Shown in pieces: positions 9,402 through 20,729 of a stretch of 64,000 nt of DNA (positions within the stretch are counted from its first letter, which is position 1; each line of letters opens with the position of its first letter). Made by a program: the position numbers and the translations under genes. The stretch lies in NCBI GenBank assembly GCA_025050535.1, contig JALBVF010000001.1:496001-560000 (forward strand). Direction: 5' to 3'. The notes beneath the pieces were generated by a model that worked only from the letters and a program-made list of their open reading frames with translations, had not been told where the DNA came from and did no database searches. The DNA is from Candidatus Protistibacter heckmannii (GTDB lineage Bacteria; Pseudomonadota; Gammaproteobacteria; Burkholderiales; Burkholderiaceae).

Positions 9402-9476
9402 TGGTCCCCCCGACAGGAATCGAACCTGTATCTCGCGCTTAGGAGGCACGCGTTCTATCCATTGAACTACAGGGAG
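9402..9476 (-). tRNA. tRNA-Arg (anticodon CCT)
   Basis: Minus-strand cloverleaf: acceptor CTCCCTG / CGGGGGG (with T-G wobbles), D stem GTTC/GAAC, anticodon stem CGTGC/GCGCG with loop CTCCTAA (CCT at 34-36), T arm ACAGG-TTCGATT-CCTGT, discriminator A and encoded CCA. Serves as insertion site of the degenerate island. The C at position 1 and G at 72 are unusual for arginine tRNAs. Confidence 0.9.
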
Positions 9477-9497
9477 GACGCGCGATTATAGCGGGCC

Positions 9498-9533
9498 GGC
9501 GCTGCGCGGCGAAGGGCGCGGGCGCGCAGCGCC
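9498..9533. promoter_or_regulatory. GC-rich hairpin in the uup leader
   Basis: Perfect 11-bp arms GGCGCTGCGCG / CGCGCAGCGCC around a 14-base loop, 30 bases before the uup start and just upstream of the tRNA on the other strand. No T-run follows. Function unknown. Confidence 0.35.
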
Positions 9534-9563
9534 GAGGCGGCCGAGCGATTACAATCCCGGCCC

Positions 9564-11489
9564 ATGAGTCTCCTCACCCTTACCCGCGGCCAGTTGTCCT
9601 ACGGCCATGTGGCCTTGCTCGACCAGGCCGATTTCAGCCTCGAGAACGGCGAGCGCGTCGGCCTGATCGGCCGCAACGGCACTGGCAAATCCTCCCTGCT
9701 GAAAATCCTCGTCGGCGAGTCCGCGCTGGACGGCGGCGAACTCACGCAGCAAAGCGGCCTCACACGCGCCGTCGTGCCGCAGGAGCCGCGCTTCGAGCCT
9801 GGCCTGTCGGTCTACGAGGCCGTCGCCTCGGGCCTGCCCGCCGCGCAACATCTGGCCGAATACAACCGCCTCGCCGACAGCTTGGCCGACCCCGACACCG
9901 ACCATGCCGCTGCCACCGAGCGCATGCACCTGCTGCAGCTCCAGCTCGATGCCGGTAACGGCTGGGCTGCCGGCGCGCGCATCGACGCGGTGCTCGGCCG
10001 CCTGGGCCTGGATGCCAACGCCAAGGTCGACGCGCTCTCCGGCGGCGGGCTCAAGCGCGTGGCCCTGGGCCGGGCCCTGGTGCGCGAGCCCGACGTTCTC
10101 TTCCTCGACGAGCCAACCAACCATCTGGACATCGCCTCCATCCGCTGGCTCGAGGACCTGCTCATCGAATACCGCGGCAGCGTCGTGCTCATCACCCACG
10201 ACCGCGCCTTCCTCGACCGCGTCTGCACGCGCATCGTCGAACTCGACCGCAGCCAGCTGCGCAGCTATCCCGGCAACTTCGCCACCTATCAGACGCGCAA
10301 GGCCGAGGAGCTCGTCGCCGAGCAGCTCGCCAACGCCCGCTTCGACAAGCTGCTCGCGCAGGAGGAAGTCTGGATCCGCAAGGGCGTGGAAGCGCGGCGA
10401 ACTCGCAGCGTGGGCCGCGTGGCGCGCCTCAAGGCCATGCGCGAGGAATACGCCCAGCGCCGCAACCAGCAGGGCGCGGCGAAGATGGAGGTCGGCCAGG
10501 CCGAGCGCTCGGGCAAACTCGTGGCCGAGCTCGGCGGCGTGAGCAAGTCCTACGGCGCGCGCAAGATCGTCGACAATTTCAGCTGCACCGTGCTGCGCGG
10601 CGCGCGCATCGGCCTGATCGGCCCCAACGGCGCGGGCAAGACCTCGCTGCTCAAGCTCATCCTCGGCGAACTCGCGCCGGATGCCGGCGTGGTGCGCCAA
10701 GGCAGCCTGCTGCAGGTTGCCTACTTCGACCAGATGCGCGCCAAGCTCGACCTCGACCTCAGCCTCGCCGACACCATCAGCCCCGGCAGCGAATGGATCG
10801 AGATCAACGGCAAGCGCAAGCACGTCGCCAGCTATCTGGGCGATTTCCTCTTCCCGCCGCAGCGCGCCCGTTCGCCCGTGTCCTCGCTCTCGGGCGGCGA
10901 GCGCAGTCGGCTGCTGCTCGCGCGCCTGTTCGCCAAGCCCGCCAACGTGCTGGTGCTCGACGAGCCCACCAACGACCTCGACATCGAAACCCTGGAGCTG
11001 CTCGAAGAACTGCTCCAGGAATTCACTGGCACCGTCTTCCTCGTCTCGCACGACCGCGTCTTCATCGACAGCGTGGTCACCTCCGTGATCGCCAGCGAGG
11101 GCGAGGGCCGTTGGCGCGAGCACATCGGCGGCTACAGCGATTGGGAGCAGTGGGTGCGGACCAGCGCTGAGCCGGCCAAGCCCGCCCAGGCCGCCGCGCA
11201 GCCAAAGGCTGCCTCTCCCGCGAACGCCGCCAGCGCCGTGGGCAAGGTGCAGCCCAAGGGCGCCAGCCTGAGCAACAAGGAAAAGCGCGAACTGGAAGGA
11301 CTGCCCGAACACATCGCCGCGCTCGAGGCCGAGCAGGCCCGCATCGCCGCCGAGCTGGCCGACGGCCAGATCTACATCGACGAAGCCGAGCGCGCCGCCG
11401 CGCTCGCCGAGCGCCACAACGCCATCGACGAGGAACTGCTCACGGCCATGGGCCGCTGGGAAGCACTCGAAGCCAAGGCGCAAGGCTGA
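9564..11489 (+). CDS. uup: ABC-F ATPase Uup
   Basis: Cytosolic ABC-F protein with two ATPase domains and no membrane part; family members act on ribosomes, and Uup affects transposon excision and ribosome function. First domain: Walker A GRNGTGKSS (about residue 36), signature LSGGGLKRVALG, Walker B FLDEPTNHLD. Second: GPNGAGKTS (about 352), LSGGERSRLLLA, VLDEPTNDLD. Between them is the charged linker (RRTRSVGRVARLKAM). After an Ala/Pro-rich segment (residues 535-570) a C-terminal coiled coil (LSNKEKRELEGLPEHIAALE) identifies Uup rather than other ABC-F types. Full length at 641 residues, intact. Confidence 0.95.
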   Translation: MSLLTLTRGQLSYGHVALLDQADFSLENGERVGLIGRNGTGKSSLLKILVGESALDGGELTQQSGLTRAVVPQEPRFEPGLSVYEAVASGLPAAQHLAEYNRLADSLADPDTDHAAATERMHLLQLQLDAGNGWAAGARIDAVLGRLGLDANAKVDALSGGGLKRVALGRALVREPDVLFLDEPTNHLDIASIRWLEDLLIEYRGSVVLITHDRAFLDRVCTRIVELDRSQLRSYPGNFATYQTRKAEELVAEQLANARFDKLLAQEEVWIRKGVEARRTRSVGRVARLKAMREEYAQRRNQQGAAKMEVGQAERSGKLVAELGGVSKSYGARKIVDNFSCTVLRGARIGLIGPNGAGKTSLLKLILGELAPDAGVVRQGSLLQVAYFDQMRAKLDLDLSLADTISPGSEWIEINGKRKHVASYLGDFLFPPQRARSPVSSLSGGERSRLLLARLFAKPANVLVLDEPTNDLDIETLELLEELLQEFTGTVFLVSHDRVFIDSVVTSVIASEGEGRWREHIGGYSDWEQWVRTSAEPAKPAQAAAQPKAASPANAASAVGKVQPKGASLSNKEKRELEGLPEHIAALEAEQARIAAELADGQIYIDEAERAAALAERHNAIDEELLTAMGRWEALEAKAQG

Positions 11490-11546
11490 AGAAAAGCGCC
11501 GAAGCTTAAAAATTGAACCAGGCGCGCGCGCCGGCGACTCACATCC

Positions 11547-11675
11547 TCAGAAGCCGAAGAAGCTGAGTAGCCGGCTGCTCATGCCTACGACCATGCCCGG
11601 CGTGATATAGGTCAACAGGCCCAGGCCGAGCGGGGCGGTGAGAAAAAGCAGTGATAGCAATCGCAGAATTGTCAT
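11547..11675 (-). CDS. Possible 42-residue hydrophobic peptide
   Basis: From an ATG at 11675 the minus strand encodes two hydrophobic stretches (LRLLSLLFLTAPLGLGLL and YITPGMVVGM) ending SFFGF. The composition is membrane-like, not that of an antisense shadow, but there is no recognised family and no strong ribosome site. Otherwise the 390 bp between uup and the next gene appear empty. Confidence 0.3.
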   Translation of the reverse strand: MTILRLLSLLFLTAPLGLGLLTYITPGMVVGMSSRLLSFFGF

Positions 11676-11880
11676 TGCTTGTAAAATCTGAAGCTGTTGC
11701 GAAAGTAGTGCGGAACGATTAGCCGCTAAAAGCCGTCGGAGTGATAAGTCTCCCTGACGCAGAAGCATTGCTTGACAGCGATTTTCCGCAAAACTATAAA
11801 TTTTTCGATATCAATGGAAACATATCTCAGAGAGCAAAAGCGGGTAGGGTACGCACGCCGGTGCCAGTCGATGGAGATGT

Positions 11881-13675
11881 GATGGCGCGAGACCAATTTG
11901 GTTTGTTTGCAAGTCCTGCAATCGAAATAGAGCGCCGTCCAGACGGCGCGCTCCTGCTTCATTCCCCGGTCGTCCTGCCGCCGCCGGCGCGCGTCTTCCT
12001 GGCGGAGCGCTCGCCCGGCGGAGGCTGGCGCGAATGCACCTATCGCGAGATGCAGCGGAAGATCTGGGTGGCGGCCAGCTGGCTGCTGCGCCGGCTCTGG
12101 CGGCGCGGGTAGACGGTGGCGGTGCTCGCCGGAAACGGCATCGAGCACTCCATCATCATGCCCACGTGCATGCACGTGGGCATTCCCTACGCGCCATTTC
12201 CCAAGGCCTACGTCCGCACCGCGGACGGCTACCGGGATACCCGCGCGCATGCTCCAGTCGCTCTCGGCCGGAGTGCTCTTCTGCGACGACCCCACCTATC
12301 TACCACGATGCGGCTTCGATCCCGTGGGTGACACCACGCTCGTGATGGCCACCGCTGCGGACATGCCCACGCGCGCGCAGCTCTTCCAGACGCTGCTCGC
12401 GCAGGTCGACGGCGGCGCGGTGGCGCGCGCCTACGCCACCACCGGCCCGGACACGCTCGCCAAGATCCTCTTCACCTCGGGCTCCACCTCCGAGACCAAG
12501 GGCGTGCTGACCACGCAGCGCATGCTCTGCGCCAGCCAGTAGGCGCGCACGGCCTGCGGGCCCTTCCTGCGCTGGTCTGCGCCGATCACGCTCGACTGGC
12601 TGCCCTGGAGCCACGCCTACGGCAGAAACCACAATCTGCTGATGATCCTCAAGCACGGCGGCACGATGTACGTGGACGGAGGCGATCCCGGCGCCCAGGG
12701 CCTGGACCGCACGCTCGAATCCCTCAGCGAGGTGCGCCCCACCGTGTATTTCAATCTGCCCCTGGGCTATGCCGCGCTGCTGCCGCATCTGCGGCGCGAT
12801 CCGTGCCTGCACGAGACCTTCTTCTCGCGGCTCCAGGTGCTGTTCTCGGCCGGCGCGCCCATGCCAGCCGAGACCGCGGCCGCCCTGCGCGACATGGCGG
12901 AGGGCTGCAAGTGCGATCCGGTCCAGATCCTCTCGGCCTGGGGGGGGCGGAGATCTCGCCGCTGGCGACCGACTGCCACTTCGAGGAACACGCCGAGGGC
13001 GCGATCGGCCTGCGCCGTGGCGCGCACCGAACTCAAGCTCGTCGAGGCCAGCGACGGGCGCAGGGAGATCCGCATGCGCGGCGCCTGCACCTCGCCCGGC
13101 TACTGGAGGTCGCCGGAGATGGGCCGGCAGATGTTCGACGAGGAGGGCTACTACCGCTCGGGCGACGCCGGGGAGCTCGTTGATTCCGAGCGGTCCGAGC
13201 GCGGGCTCGCCTTCCGCGGGCGCATGGTGGAGAACTTCCGGCTCACTAACGGCGCCTGGGTGCACGTCGAGACGCTGCGCAACCTCGGTGTGGAGGTCTT
13301 TGGCACGCTCGCCAGCCAGATCGTGGTGAGCGGGCGAAACCAGGAGCAGGTGGGGCTGCTGGTCTTTCCCAACATGCAGGCCTGCATCCGCCTCTCGGGC
13401 CTGCCGGCGGACACGCCGCGCGAGCTGGTGCTGAGAACCGCATGGTGCACAACTGGATGCGCCAGGGCCTGGACCGGCTGGTGCAGATGAGCCCCAACCA
13501 CGTCACGGTGGCCCGCCGCGCCATCCTGCTCGCCGAGCCGCCGCTCTTCGATGCCGGGGAGCTCTCCGCCAAGGGCGAGATCCGCCATGCCCAGTTGCTC
13601 AAGCGGCACGTGCAGGCCGTCCAGCTGCTGCACGCGGCCAATCCGGGCAAGAGCGTGATCGCCCTGGATGCCTGA
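11881..13675 (+). pseudogene. Feruloyl-CoA synthetase-like acyl-CoA ligase, multiply broken
   Basis: AMP-forming ligase of the type that activates hydroxycinnamates. Start MARDQFGLFASPAIEIERRP at 11881. Recognisable pieces are FLAERSPGGGW, TVAVLAGNGIEHSII, MHVGIPYAP, the P-loop ILFTSGSTSETKGV, the family-typical LDWLPWSHAYGRNHNLL, and GYYRSGDAGELV. Lesions seen: TAG at 12110-12112 and at 12540-12542 (both where Gln fits); frameshift near 12240; frameshift at a run of seven G near 12940, compensated near 13015; frameshift near 13432; and a shortened N-terminal segment. The final frame ends at 13675. Certainly dead. No partner genes for ferulate use adjoin it. Confidence 0.85.
12158..12183. repeat. 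Perfect 26-bp palindrome inside the ligase pseudogene
   Basis: Arms of 13 bases, ATGCCCACGTGCA and its exact complement, with no loop. It encodes MPTCMHVGI where the family has a non-palindromic stretch, so it probably arose during decay. Confidence 0.8.
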
Positions 13676-13822
13676 ACCGCCTGTGCCGGCCGGACCCCGA
13701 AACCCCGGGGTTCGGTGGCATTTCCCAAGCCTGACGCACAGCGCCGCTAGAATAGCGGCTTTCCAGGGCGGTGCCGGCCATCGCCCGCGCCGCCCCGGCA
13801 GCCCGTCATTCTTCGGACAGCA

Positions 13823-15808
<1,986 letters not shown>

Positions 15809-15809
15809 C

Positions 15810-18146
15810 ATGGACAATCAAGATACCCAAGTCGCTGACCGCGGCGAAAACGATGCCTCCCTCACGCTGGCGACCTACGCCGAGCACGCCTATCTCGACT
15901 ACGCCATCAGCGTGGTGCGCTGCCGCGCGCTGCCAGAGGCGGCCGACGGCCAGAAGCCGGTGCAGCGGCGCATTCTCTACGCGATGCAGGAGATGGGCCT
16001 GCGCGCCGACGCCAAGCCGGTCAAGTCCGCGCGCGTGGTTGGCGACGTGCTCGGCAAATTCCACCCGCACGGCGACCAGTCCGCCTACGATGCCCTGGTG
16101 CGTCTGGCGCAGGACTTCACGCTGCGCTATCCTCTGATCGACGGCCAGGGCAACTTCGGCTCGCGCGACGGCGACGGCGCGGCTGCCATGCGCTACACCG
16201 AGGCGCGTCTGACCAAGATCGCTGCGCTGCTGCTGGACGAGCTGGACCAGGGCACGGTCGATTTCGTGCCAAACTACGACGGCTCCGATGAGGAGCCCGC
16301 ACGCCTGCCCGCGCGCCTGCCCTTCGTGCTGCTCAACGGCGCCTCGGGCATCGCCGTGGGCATGGCCACCGAAATCCCTCCGCACAATCTGCGCGAAGTC
16401 GCGGCGGCCGCCGTGGCCGTGCTGCGCAACCCGAAGATCTCCACCGACGAGCTGATGCAGATCATCCCCGGCCCCGACTTCCCGGGCGGCGGCCAGATCA
16501 TCTCCTCGGCCGCCGAGATCGTCCAGGTCTACGCCATAGGCCGCGGCAGTCTCAAGCTGCGCGCGCGCTGGAGCATCGAGGAGCTGGCGCGCGGCCAATG
16601 GCAGTTGGTGGTCACCGAACTGCCGCCCACCACCTCGGCGCAGAAGGTGCTCGAGGAGGTCGAGGAAATCACCAATCCCAAGGTCAAGCTGGGCAAGAAA
16701 TCGCTCACGCCCGACCAGCTCCAGTCCAAGCAGGCCATGCTCGCGCTGCTCGACGCCGTGCGCGACGAAGCCGGCCGCGACGCGCCGGTGCGCCTGGTCT
16801 TCGAGCCCAAGTCCAAGAACATCGACCAGCAGGAATTCATCAACACTCTGCTTGCGCAGACCTCGCTCGAATCGAATTCGCCGGTGAATCTGGTGATGGT
16901 CGGCAACGACGAGCGCCCGCGCCAGTTCGCGCTGCGCGACATCCTGCAGGAATGGCTCGACTTCCGCGGCCGCACCATGACGCGCCGCACCGAGCACAGC
17001 CTGGGCAAGGTGCGCGACCGCATCCATATCCTCGAAGGCCGCGTCGCGATCCTGCTCAACATCGACAAGGTCATCAAGATCATCCGCAACAGCGACGAGC
17101 CAAAGCCCTCGCTGATCGAAGCCTTCAAGCTCTCGGACCGCCAGGCCGAGGACATCCTCGAAATCCGACTGCGCCAATTGGCCCGCCTCGAAGCCATCAA
17201 GATCGAGCAAGAGCTGGCCGAACTGCGCAAGGAACAGGAAGACCTCGAAGGCCTGCTGGCCTCGGACACTGCGATGAAGTGGCTCATGGTCAAGGAGATC
17301 GAGACCGACACCAAGCAGTTTGGCGACGCGCGCCGCACCCTGATCCAGGAAGAGCGCAAGGCCGCGGTGGAGGTCAAGGTCATCGACGAGCCGGTCACCG
17401 TGATCCTCTCCGAGAAGGGCTGGGTGCGCGCCCGCTCTGGCCACGGCCTCGACCCCGCGCAATTCAGCTTCAAGCCCGGCGACAGCCTCTACGCCGCCTT
17501 CACCTGCCGCACAGTGGACACGCTCGTGGCCCTGGGCAGCAACGGCCGCGCCTATTCGGTAGCGGTGTCCGCGCTGCCGGGCGCCATCGGCCGCGCCTCA
17601 GGCGACGGCGTGCCGCTGACCACATTGATCGAGCTGCAGGCCGGCACCACGCTCGGCTCCGCCTTCGCCGGCCCGGCTGAGCAGATGCTGCTGCTCGCGG
17701 GTTCGGGCGGCTACGGCCTGCTCGCCAAGGTGAGCGACCTCTCGGGTCGCACGCGCGCCGGCAAGTCCTTCCTGAGTCTGGAAGACAAGGAGACGCCGCT
17801 GATGCTCGCGCCGGTCGGCGCGGACGCCCGGCAGATCGCCTGCATCTCCTCCGTGTGCAAGATGCTGGTCTTCGGCCTGGACGAACTCAAGCATCAGAGC
17901 GACGGCGGACGCGGCGTGATCCTCATGAACCTGGGTCCCGGCGAGATGCTGTTCCAGGCTGTGGCGTTCGGCCCGGCGGGTCTGGCGGTGCGCGGCCAGG
18001 GCAGGGCGGGCAAGGAGATGGAGATGCTGCTCACGCGCACCATTCTTTCGGGCTACGTCGGCAAGCGCGCGCGCAAGGGCAAGGCCTTCGAGGAAAAGTG
18101 GAAGCAGCTCTCGCTGCTGCCCGGGGAGTACGCGGCGAAGTCCTGA
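15810..18146 (+). CDS. parC: DNA topoisomerase IV subunit A
   Basis: Breakage-reunion subunit, co-transcribed with parE (two-base gap). N-terminal winged helix and [11 protein letters not shown], the quinolone-region equivalent [20 protein letters not shown], and catalytic Tyr in [10 protein letters not shown] (about residue 128). The C-terminal third forms the degenerate beta-pinwheel ([25 protein letters not shown]). Length 778, intact, stop TGA. Confidence 0.95.
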   Translation: MDNQDTQVADRGENDASLTLATYAEHAYLDYAISVVRCRALPEAADGQKPVQRRILYAMQEMGLRADAKPVKSARVVGDVLGKFHPHGDQSAYDALVRLAQDFTLRYPLIDGQGNFGSRDGDGAAAMRYTEARLTKIAALLLDELDQGTVDFVPNYDGSDEEPARLPARLPFVLLNGASGIAVGMATEIPPHNLREVAAAAVAVLRNPKISTDELMQIIPGPDFPGGGQIISSAAEIVQVYAIGRGSLKLRARWSIEELARGQWQLVVTELPPTTSAQKVLEEVEEITNPKVKLGKKSLTPDQLQSKQAMLALLDAVRDEAGRDAPVRLVFEPKSKNIDQQEFINTLLAQTSLESNSPVNLVMVGNDERPRQFALRDILQEWLDFRGRTMTRRTEHSLGKVRDRIHILEGRVAILLNIDKVIKIIRNSDEPKPSLIEAFKLSDRQAEDILEIRLRQLARLEAIKIEQELAELRKEQEDLEGLLASDTAMKWLMVKEIETDTKQFGDARRTLIQEERKAAVEVKVIDEPVTVILSEKGWVRARSGHGLDPAQFSFKPGDSLYAAFTCRTVDTLVALGSNGRAYSVAVSALPGAIGRASGDGVPLTTLIELQAGTTLGSAFAGPAEQMLLLAGSGGYGLLAKVSDLSGRTRAGKSFLSLEDKETPLMLAPVGADARQIACISSVCKMLVFGLDELKHQSDGGRGVILMNLGPGEMLFQAVAFGPAGLAVRGQGRAGKEMEMLLTRTILSGYVGKRARKGKAFEEKWKQLSLLPGEYAAKS

Positions 18147-18289
18147 TGCGGCGGTGCCGGCGCGTTGAAGCGATGTATGAAGCAGTGCGATAAAGCAGTG
18201 CAGGGGAAGGGAATAGAGACGGCGCAAGCAGTGAACAAGCGGCCAGGGCCAAAGAGCGCCCGGGAGCTGGCCTGAGTGTTCACCATGAT

Positions 18290-18851
18290 CAAGCCTGCAG
18301 GGCTTCGGCGGCGTGCAGCCCAAAGTGCGGCGCATCCTTGTGGAAAAGCTGGAGTTGGTCTCCGACCGTGAGCTGGCTGAGCTGCTGGCCGTGGGCCAGA
18401 TCCTGCCCGGACCCAATATCGTCAACCTCGCGATCATCCTCAGCTGGAACATGTTCGGCTGGCGCGGCGCAGTGCTCGCGCCGCTGGGGCTGACCTTCGC
18501 ACCGCTGGCTCTGCTGCTCGTCCTGATCAACCTCTACGCGGCCTACAGCGTCGTGCCGGCGGTGCGCGGCGCGGTGGCCGGCATGATGCCGGTGGCCGCC
18601 GCGCTGGTGACCGTCACCGGCGTGAAGCTTGCTCTCTCGCTGCCGCGTAGCTGGCGCGCGCTGCTGCTGGGCGCGGGCGCACTGATCTGCGTGGGCATCC
18701 TGAGCTTTCCGATCCTGCCGGTCATGGCGGTACTGATCCCGCTGGGTCTGGCGCTGCAGTGGCCGCCTACCGCAAGGAAGAGCACGCCAAGCGCGAGGCG
18801 GCAGCGCGCGCCGCCATCGAGAAGCAGTATCAGCCGGGAGACGAGGCATGA
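18290..18851 (+). pseudogene. Chromate-transporter-family protein, first half of a pair, truncated and frameshifted
   Basis: CHR-family membrane protein (short-chain type, two genes making one transporter). GFGGVQPKVRRILVEKLELV and ELLAVGQILPGPNIVNLAII are the family hallmark, followed by hydrophobic helices to about 18765. There the frame shifts: the natural tail YRKEEHAKREAAARAAIEKQ is in another frame and ends TGA at 18849-18851, overlapping the ATG of the next gene. The N-terminus before GFGGVQ is missing (an in-frame TGA at 18287-18289 precedes it). Without its first helix the transporter half is unlikely to work. Confidence 0.75.
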
Positions 18852-19384
18852 GCACCTGGGACATCCTGCTCGACCTGTGCACCCATTTCAGCACGCTCTC
18901 CCTGCTGGCCTTCGGCGGCGTGAGCGCGATAATTCCAGAGATGCACCGCTATCTGGTCGATTCTATGCACTACCTCACCGGCGAACAGTTCGCGACCTAT
19001 TACTCGATCTCGGCCGCCGCGCCGGGGCCGAACATGCTCTACGTGGCGCTGTTCGGCTGGCAGGCGGCGGGCGTGTTCGGCACAATCGCCTCCACCCTGG
19101 CGATCTGCGGCCCCTCCAGCCTGCTCGCGCTGGCCTTCGCGGCCGCCGCCGACAAGGGCGACCATCAGGCGGAAAAGCGCTCGGTGCGCATCGTGCGCAA
19201 GGGGCTGGCGCCGCTGTCGGTGGGGCTGGTGCTGTCCACAGGCTGGGTGCTGCTTCTGCAGTTCGACGGCGCCTTCCCGCATCCATGGAAGTCCGCGCTG
19301 CTCAGCGCCGCCACGCTCGCGGCCCTACTACACACGAAGATCCATCCGCTGTGGATGATCAGCTTCGGCGCGCTGCTGGGCTGA
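18848..19384 (+). CDS. Chromate-transporter-family protein, second half
   Basis: Intact 178-residue membrane protein, CHR-domain type: FSTLSLLAFGGVSAIIPEMH, then ISAAAPGPNMLYVALFGWQA (the APGPN hallmark) and several hydrophobic helices. ATGA overlap with the preceding half shows translational coupling. Substrate cannot be told from sequence; chromate or sulfate for some members. As the partner half is broken, function is doubtful. Confidence 0.82.
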   Translation: MSTWDILLDLCTHFSTLSLLAFGGVSAIIPEMHRYLVDSMHYLTGEQFATYYSISAAAPGPNMLYVALFGWQAAGVFGTIASTLAICGPSSLLALAFAAAADKGDHQAEKRSVRIVRKGLAPLSVGLVLSTGWVLLLQFDGAFPHPWKSALLSAATLAALLHTKIHPLWMISFGALLG

Positions 19385-19407
19385 GTTTTTCTGCTCAGGC
19401 GGCCCTT

Positions 19408-19869
19408 TCAGGCGGACACTTCCGCGATCAACTCGATCTCGACGCAGGCGCCGAAGGGAATCTGCGCCACGCCGAAGGCGCTGCGCGCATGCTTGCCAGC
19501 TTCGCCGAAGACTTCCACCAGCAGCTCGGAGCAGCCGTTTGTGACGAGGTGATGCTCGGTGAATTCCTGGGTGGAGTTGACCAGACTCACCACCTTGACG
19601 ATGCGCTTGACCTTGTTCAGATCGCCCGTGTGCTGATGCAGGGTGGCGAGCAGGGCGATGGCAATGCCGCGCGCCGCTTCCTTGCCAGCCGCCGTGTCCA
19701 GCTCCTTGCCAAGCTTGCCGACCCAGGCCTTGCCGTCCTCGCGGCGGGCGATGTGGCCGGCCAGATGCACGGTGTTGCAGGTCTGGGCGGACATCACGTA
19801 GACGGCGGCGGGCGTGGCCACGTCCGGCAGGGTGATTCCGAGAGTTTCCAGGGTCTTGTAGACGGACAT
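19408..19869 (-). CDS. RidA-family (YjgF) protein
   Basis: Intact 153-residue member of the RidA superfamily, which hydrolyses reactive enamine/imine intermediates. Start at the ATG complementary to 19867-19869. Family features: NTVHLAGHIARREDG, VVSLVNSTQEFTEHHLVTNG and the C-terminal VAQIPFGACVEIELIAEV. The longer-than-usual length and the missing catalytic-Arg motif of RidA proper (the NPxxR context) point to the broader YjgF group. Same strand as the VOC gene upstream, 44 bases apart. Confidence 0.83.
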   Translation of the reverse strand: MSVYKTLETLGITLPDVATPAAVYVMSAQTCNTVHLAGHIARREDGKAWVGKLGKELDTAAGKEAARGIAIALLATLHQHTGDLNKVKRIVKVVSLVNSTQEFTEHHLVTNGCSELLVEVFGEAGKHARSAFGVAQIPFGACVEIELIAEVSA

Positions 19870-19913
19870 CGGGGTCTCCTTGGTGAGCTTGGGAATCGTG
19901 TTCAGCGCGCAGT

Positions 19914-20576
19914 CTACTTGAGGGCGCGCACGCCGGCCTGGGTTTCGATCTCGGCGACGAGTTCGGTCTCGACCAGGGTTTCCTGCACGGCGATCTGGCC
20001 TTCGGCACCGAGCCAGCGCAGCGTCTCGCCGAGCTCCTCGGCCTTGCCGCTGCCCACCGGGACGAAGCCGGTGAGCCGCGCCATGGCCAGGCCCGCGTCC
20101 GGCAGGCTGGCGCCTGGATGCGTCTGGTTCAGCCACTGGATCAGGCTGGGCTGGAGGATGACCGGGCTGGTCGCGCCGGGCTGCCGCGGGCACATGCGCC
20201 AACGCAGTTCGCCGCGCGCGAGGCTCAGGGCCTTGGGCAGCTTTTGCGGATACTGGGCGGCGAGCCGGTCAATGTCGTGCGGACGCTCCAGGCGCAGCGC
20301 CCAGTGGGCCAGGTAGAGGCCGGCGGCGAGGCGTTCGCGCACATGAGGCTCGTCCAGGCCGAACCAGCGCGGATGCCCGGGCGCCTCGGCCTCGGGGTCG
20401 ATGGCGAGGACTTCCAGATAGACGCCGCGCTGCAGGCGCAGCACGGCATTGTGCGTGCCCATCAGCGGATGCTTTCCGCCCGGCAGGGGCGCGGCGCCCA
20501 GGCTTTGTTCGATATAGGCGCAGCCGGATTCTAGGTCTGCCGCGAGGACGACGAGATGGTCGATTACCGATTTCAT
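19914..20576 (-). CDS. VOC-superfamily (glyoxalase-like) protein
   Basis: Intact 220-residue protein beginning KSVIDHLVVLAADLESGCAY, the first beta-alpha unit of glyoxalase-like domains with its metal His (DHLVV). LEVLAIDPEAEAPGHPRWFG follows. Similar to widespread VOC proteins of unknown reaction. Divergent from htpG, and probably transcribed with the RidA gene. Confidence 0.75.
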   Translation of the reverse strand: MKSVIDHLVVLAADLESGCAYIEQSLGAAPLPGGKHPLMGTHNAVLRLQRGVYLEVLAIDPEAEAPGHPRWFGLDEPHVRERLAAGLYLAHWALRLERPHDIDRLAAQYPQKLPKALSLARGELRWRMCPRQPGATSPVILQPSLIQWLNQTHPGASLPDAGLAMARLTGFVPVGSGKAEELGETLRWLGAEGQIAVQETLVETELVAEIETQAGVRALK

Positions 20577-20640
20577 CGGGGTAAAGAAGACGGGATTGTA
20601 TAGTGTCGGCTGGGCCGCTTCGCCGGCGCGCTCCCAGTCC

Positions 20641-20671
20641 CTTGAAAACCCCGGGGCGCGACCTTAGATTA
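20641..20671 (+). promoter_or_regulatory. Candidate heat-shock (sigma-32) promoter of htpG
   Basis: CTTGAAA at 20641-20647 matches the sigma-32 -35 box. After 14 bases CCTTAGATTA is a weak fit to the -10 box. Placed 60-90 bases before htpG, a classical sigma-32 target. Confidence 0.45.
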
Positions 20672-20729
20672 GCGCCGCCTTACCCATTGAAGAATCATTC
20701 ACGAACCGCTTCACGAGCCGTTTGCCGTC

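Larger units (their letters stand above)
7062..9416. mobile_element. Degenerate AT-rich integrative element at tRNA-Arg(CCT)
   Basis: Base composition changes sharply at about 7080, from GC-rich to clearly AT-rich, and back after 9300. The segment lies against the 3-prime end of a tRNA-Arg gene and holds a P4-type integrase remnant next to the tRNA, an AlpA-like excisionase remnant and an unrelated split membrane-protein gene. A sequence close to the tRNA 3-prime end (TGGTCCCGACAG) occurs at 7062-7073, the opposite edge of the composition shift. Together this is what remains of an integrative island. No intact mobility gene is left. Between 7689 and 8271 (583 bp) I see no gene, only a short repeat group (7959-8017) and a small hairpin, CCTGTA-AAC-TACAGG, near 8078-8092. 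Confidence 0.65.

Noticed and set aside
9549-11483. Long minus-strand frame antisense to uup (644 codons)
   Set aside because: Shadow frame from high GC codon bias; composition rich in Ala, Gly, His and Arg with no domain, while the plus strand encodes a clear ABC-F protein.
18313-20316. A 667-codon plus-strand frame across the transporter, RidA and VOC genes
   Set aside because: Only its first 150 codons match a family (CHR transporter); the rest is the frameshifted read-through and antisense of intact minus-strand genes.
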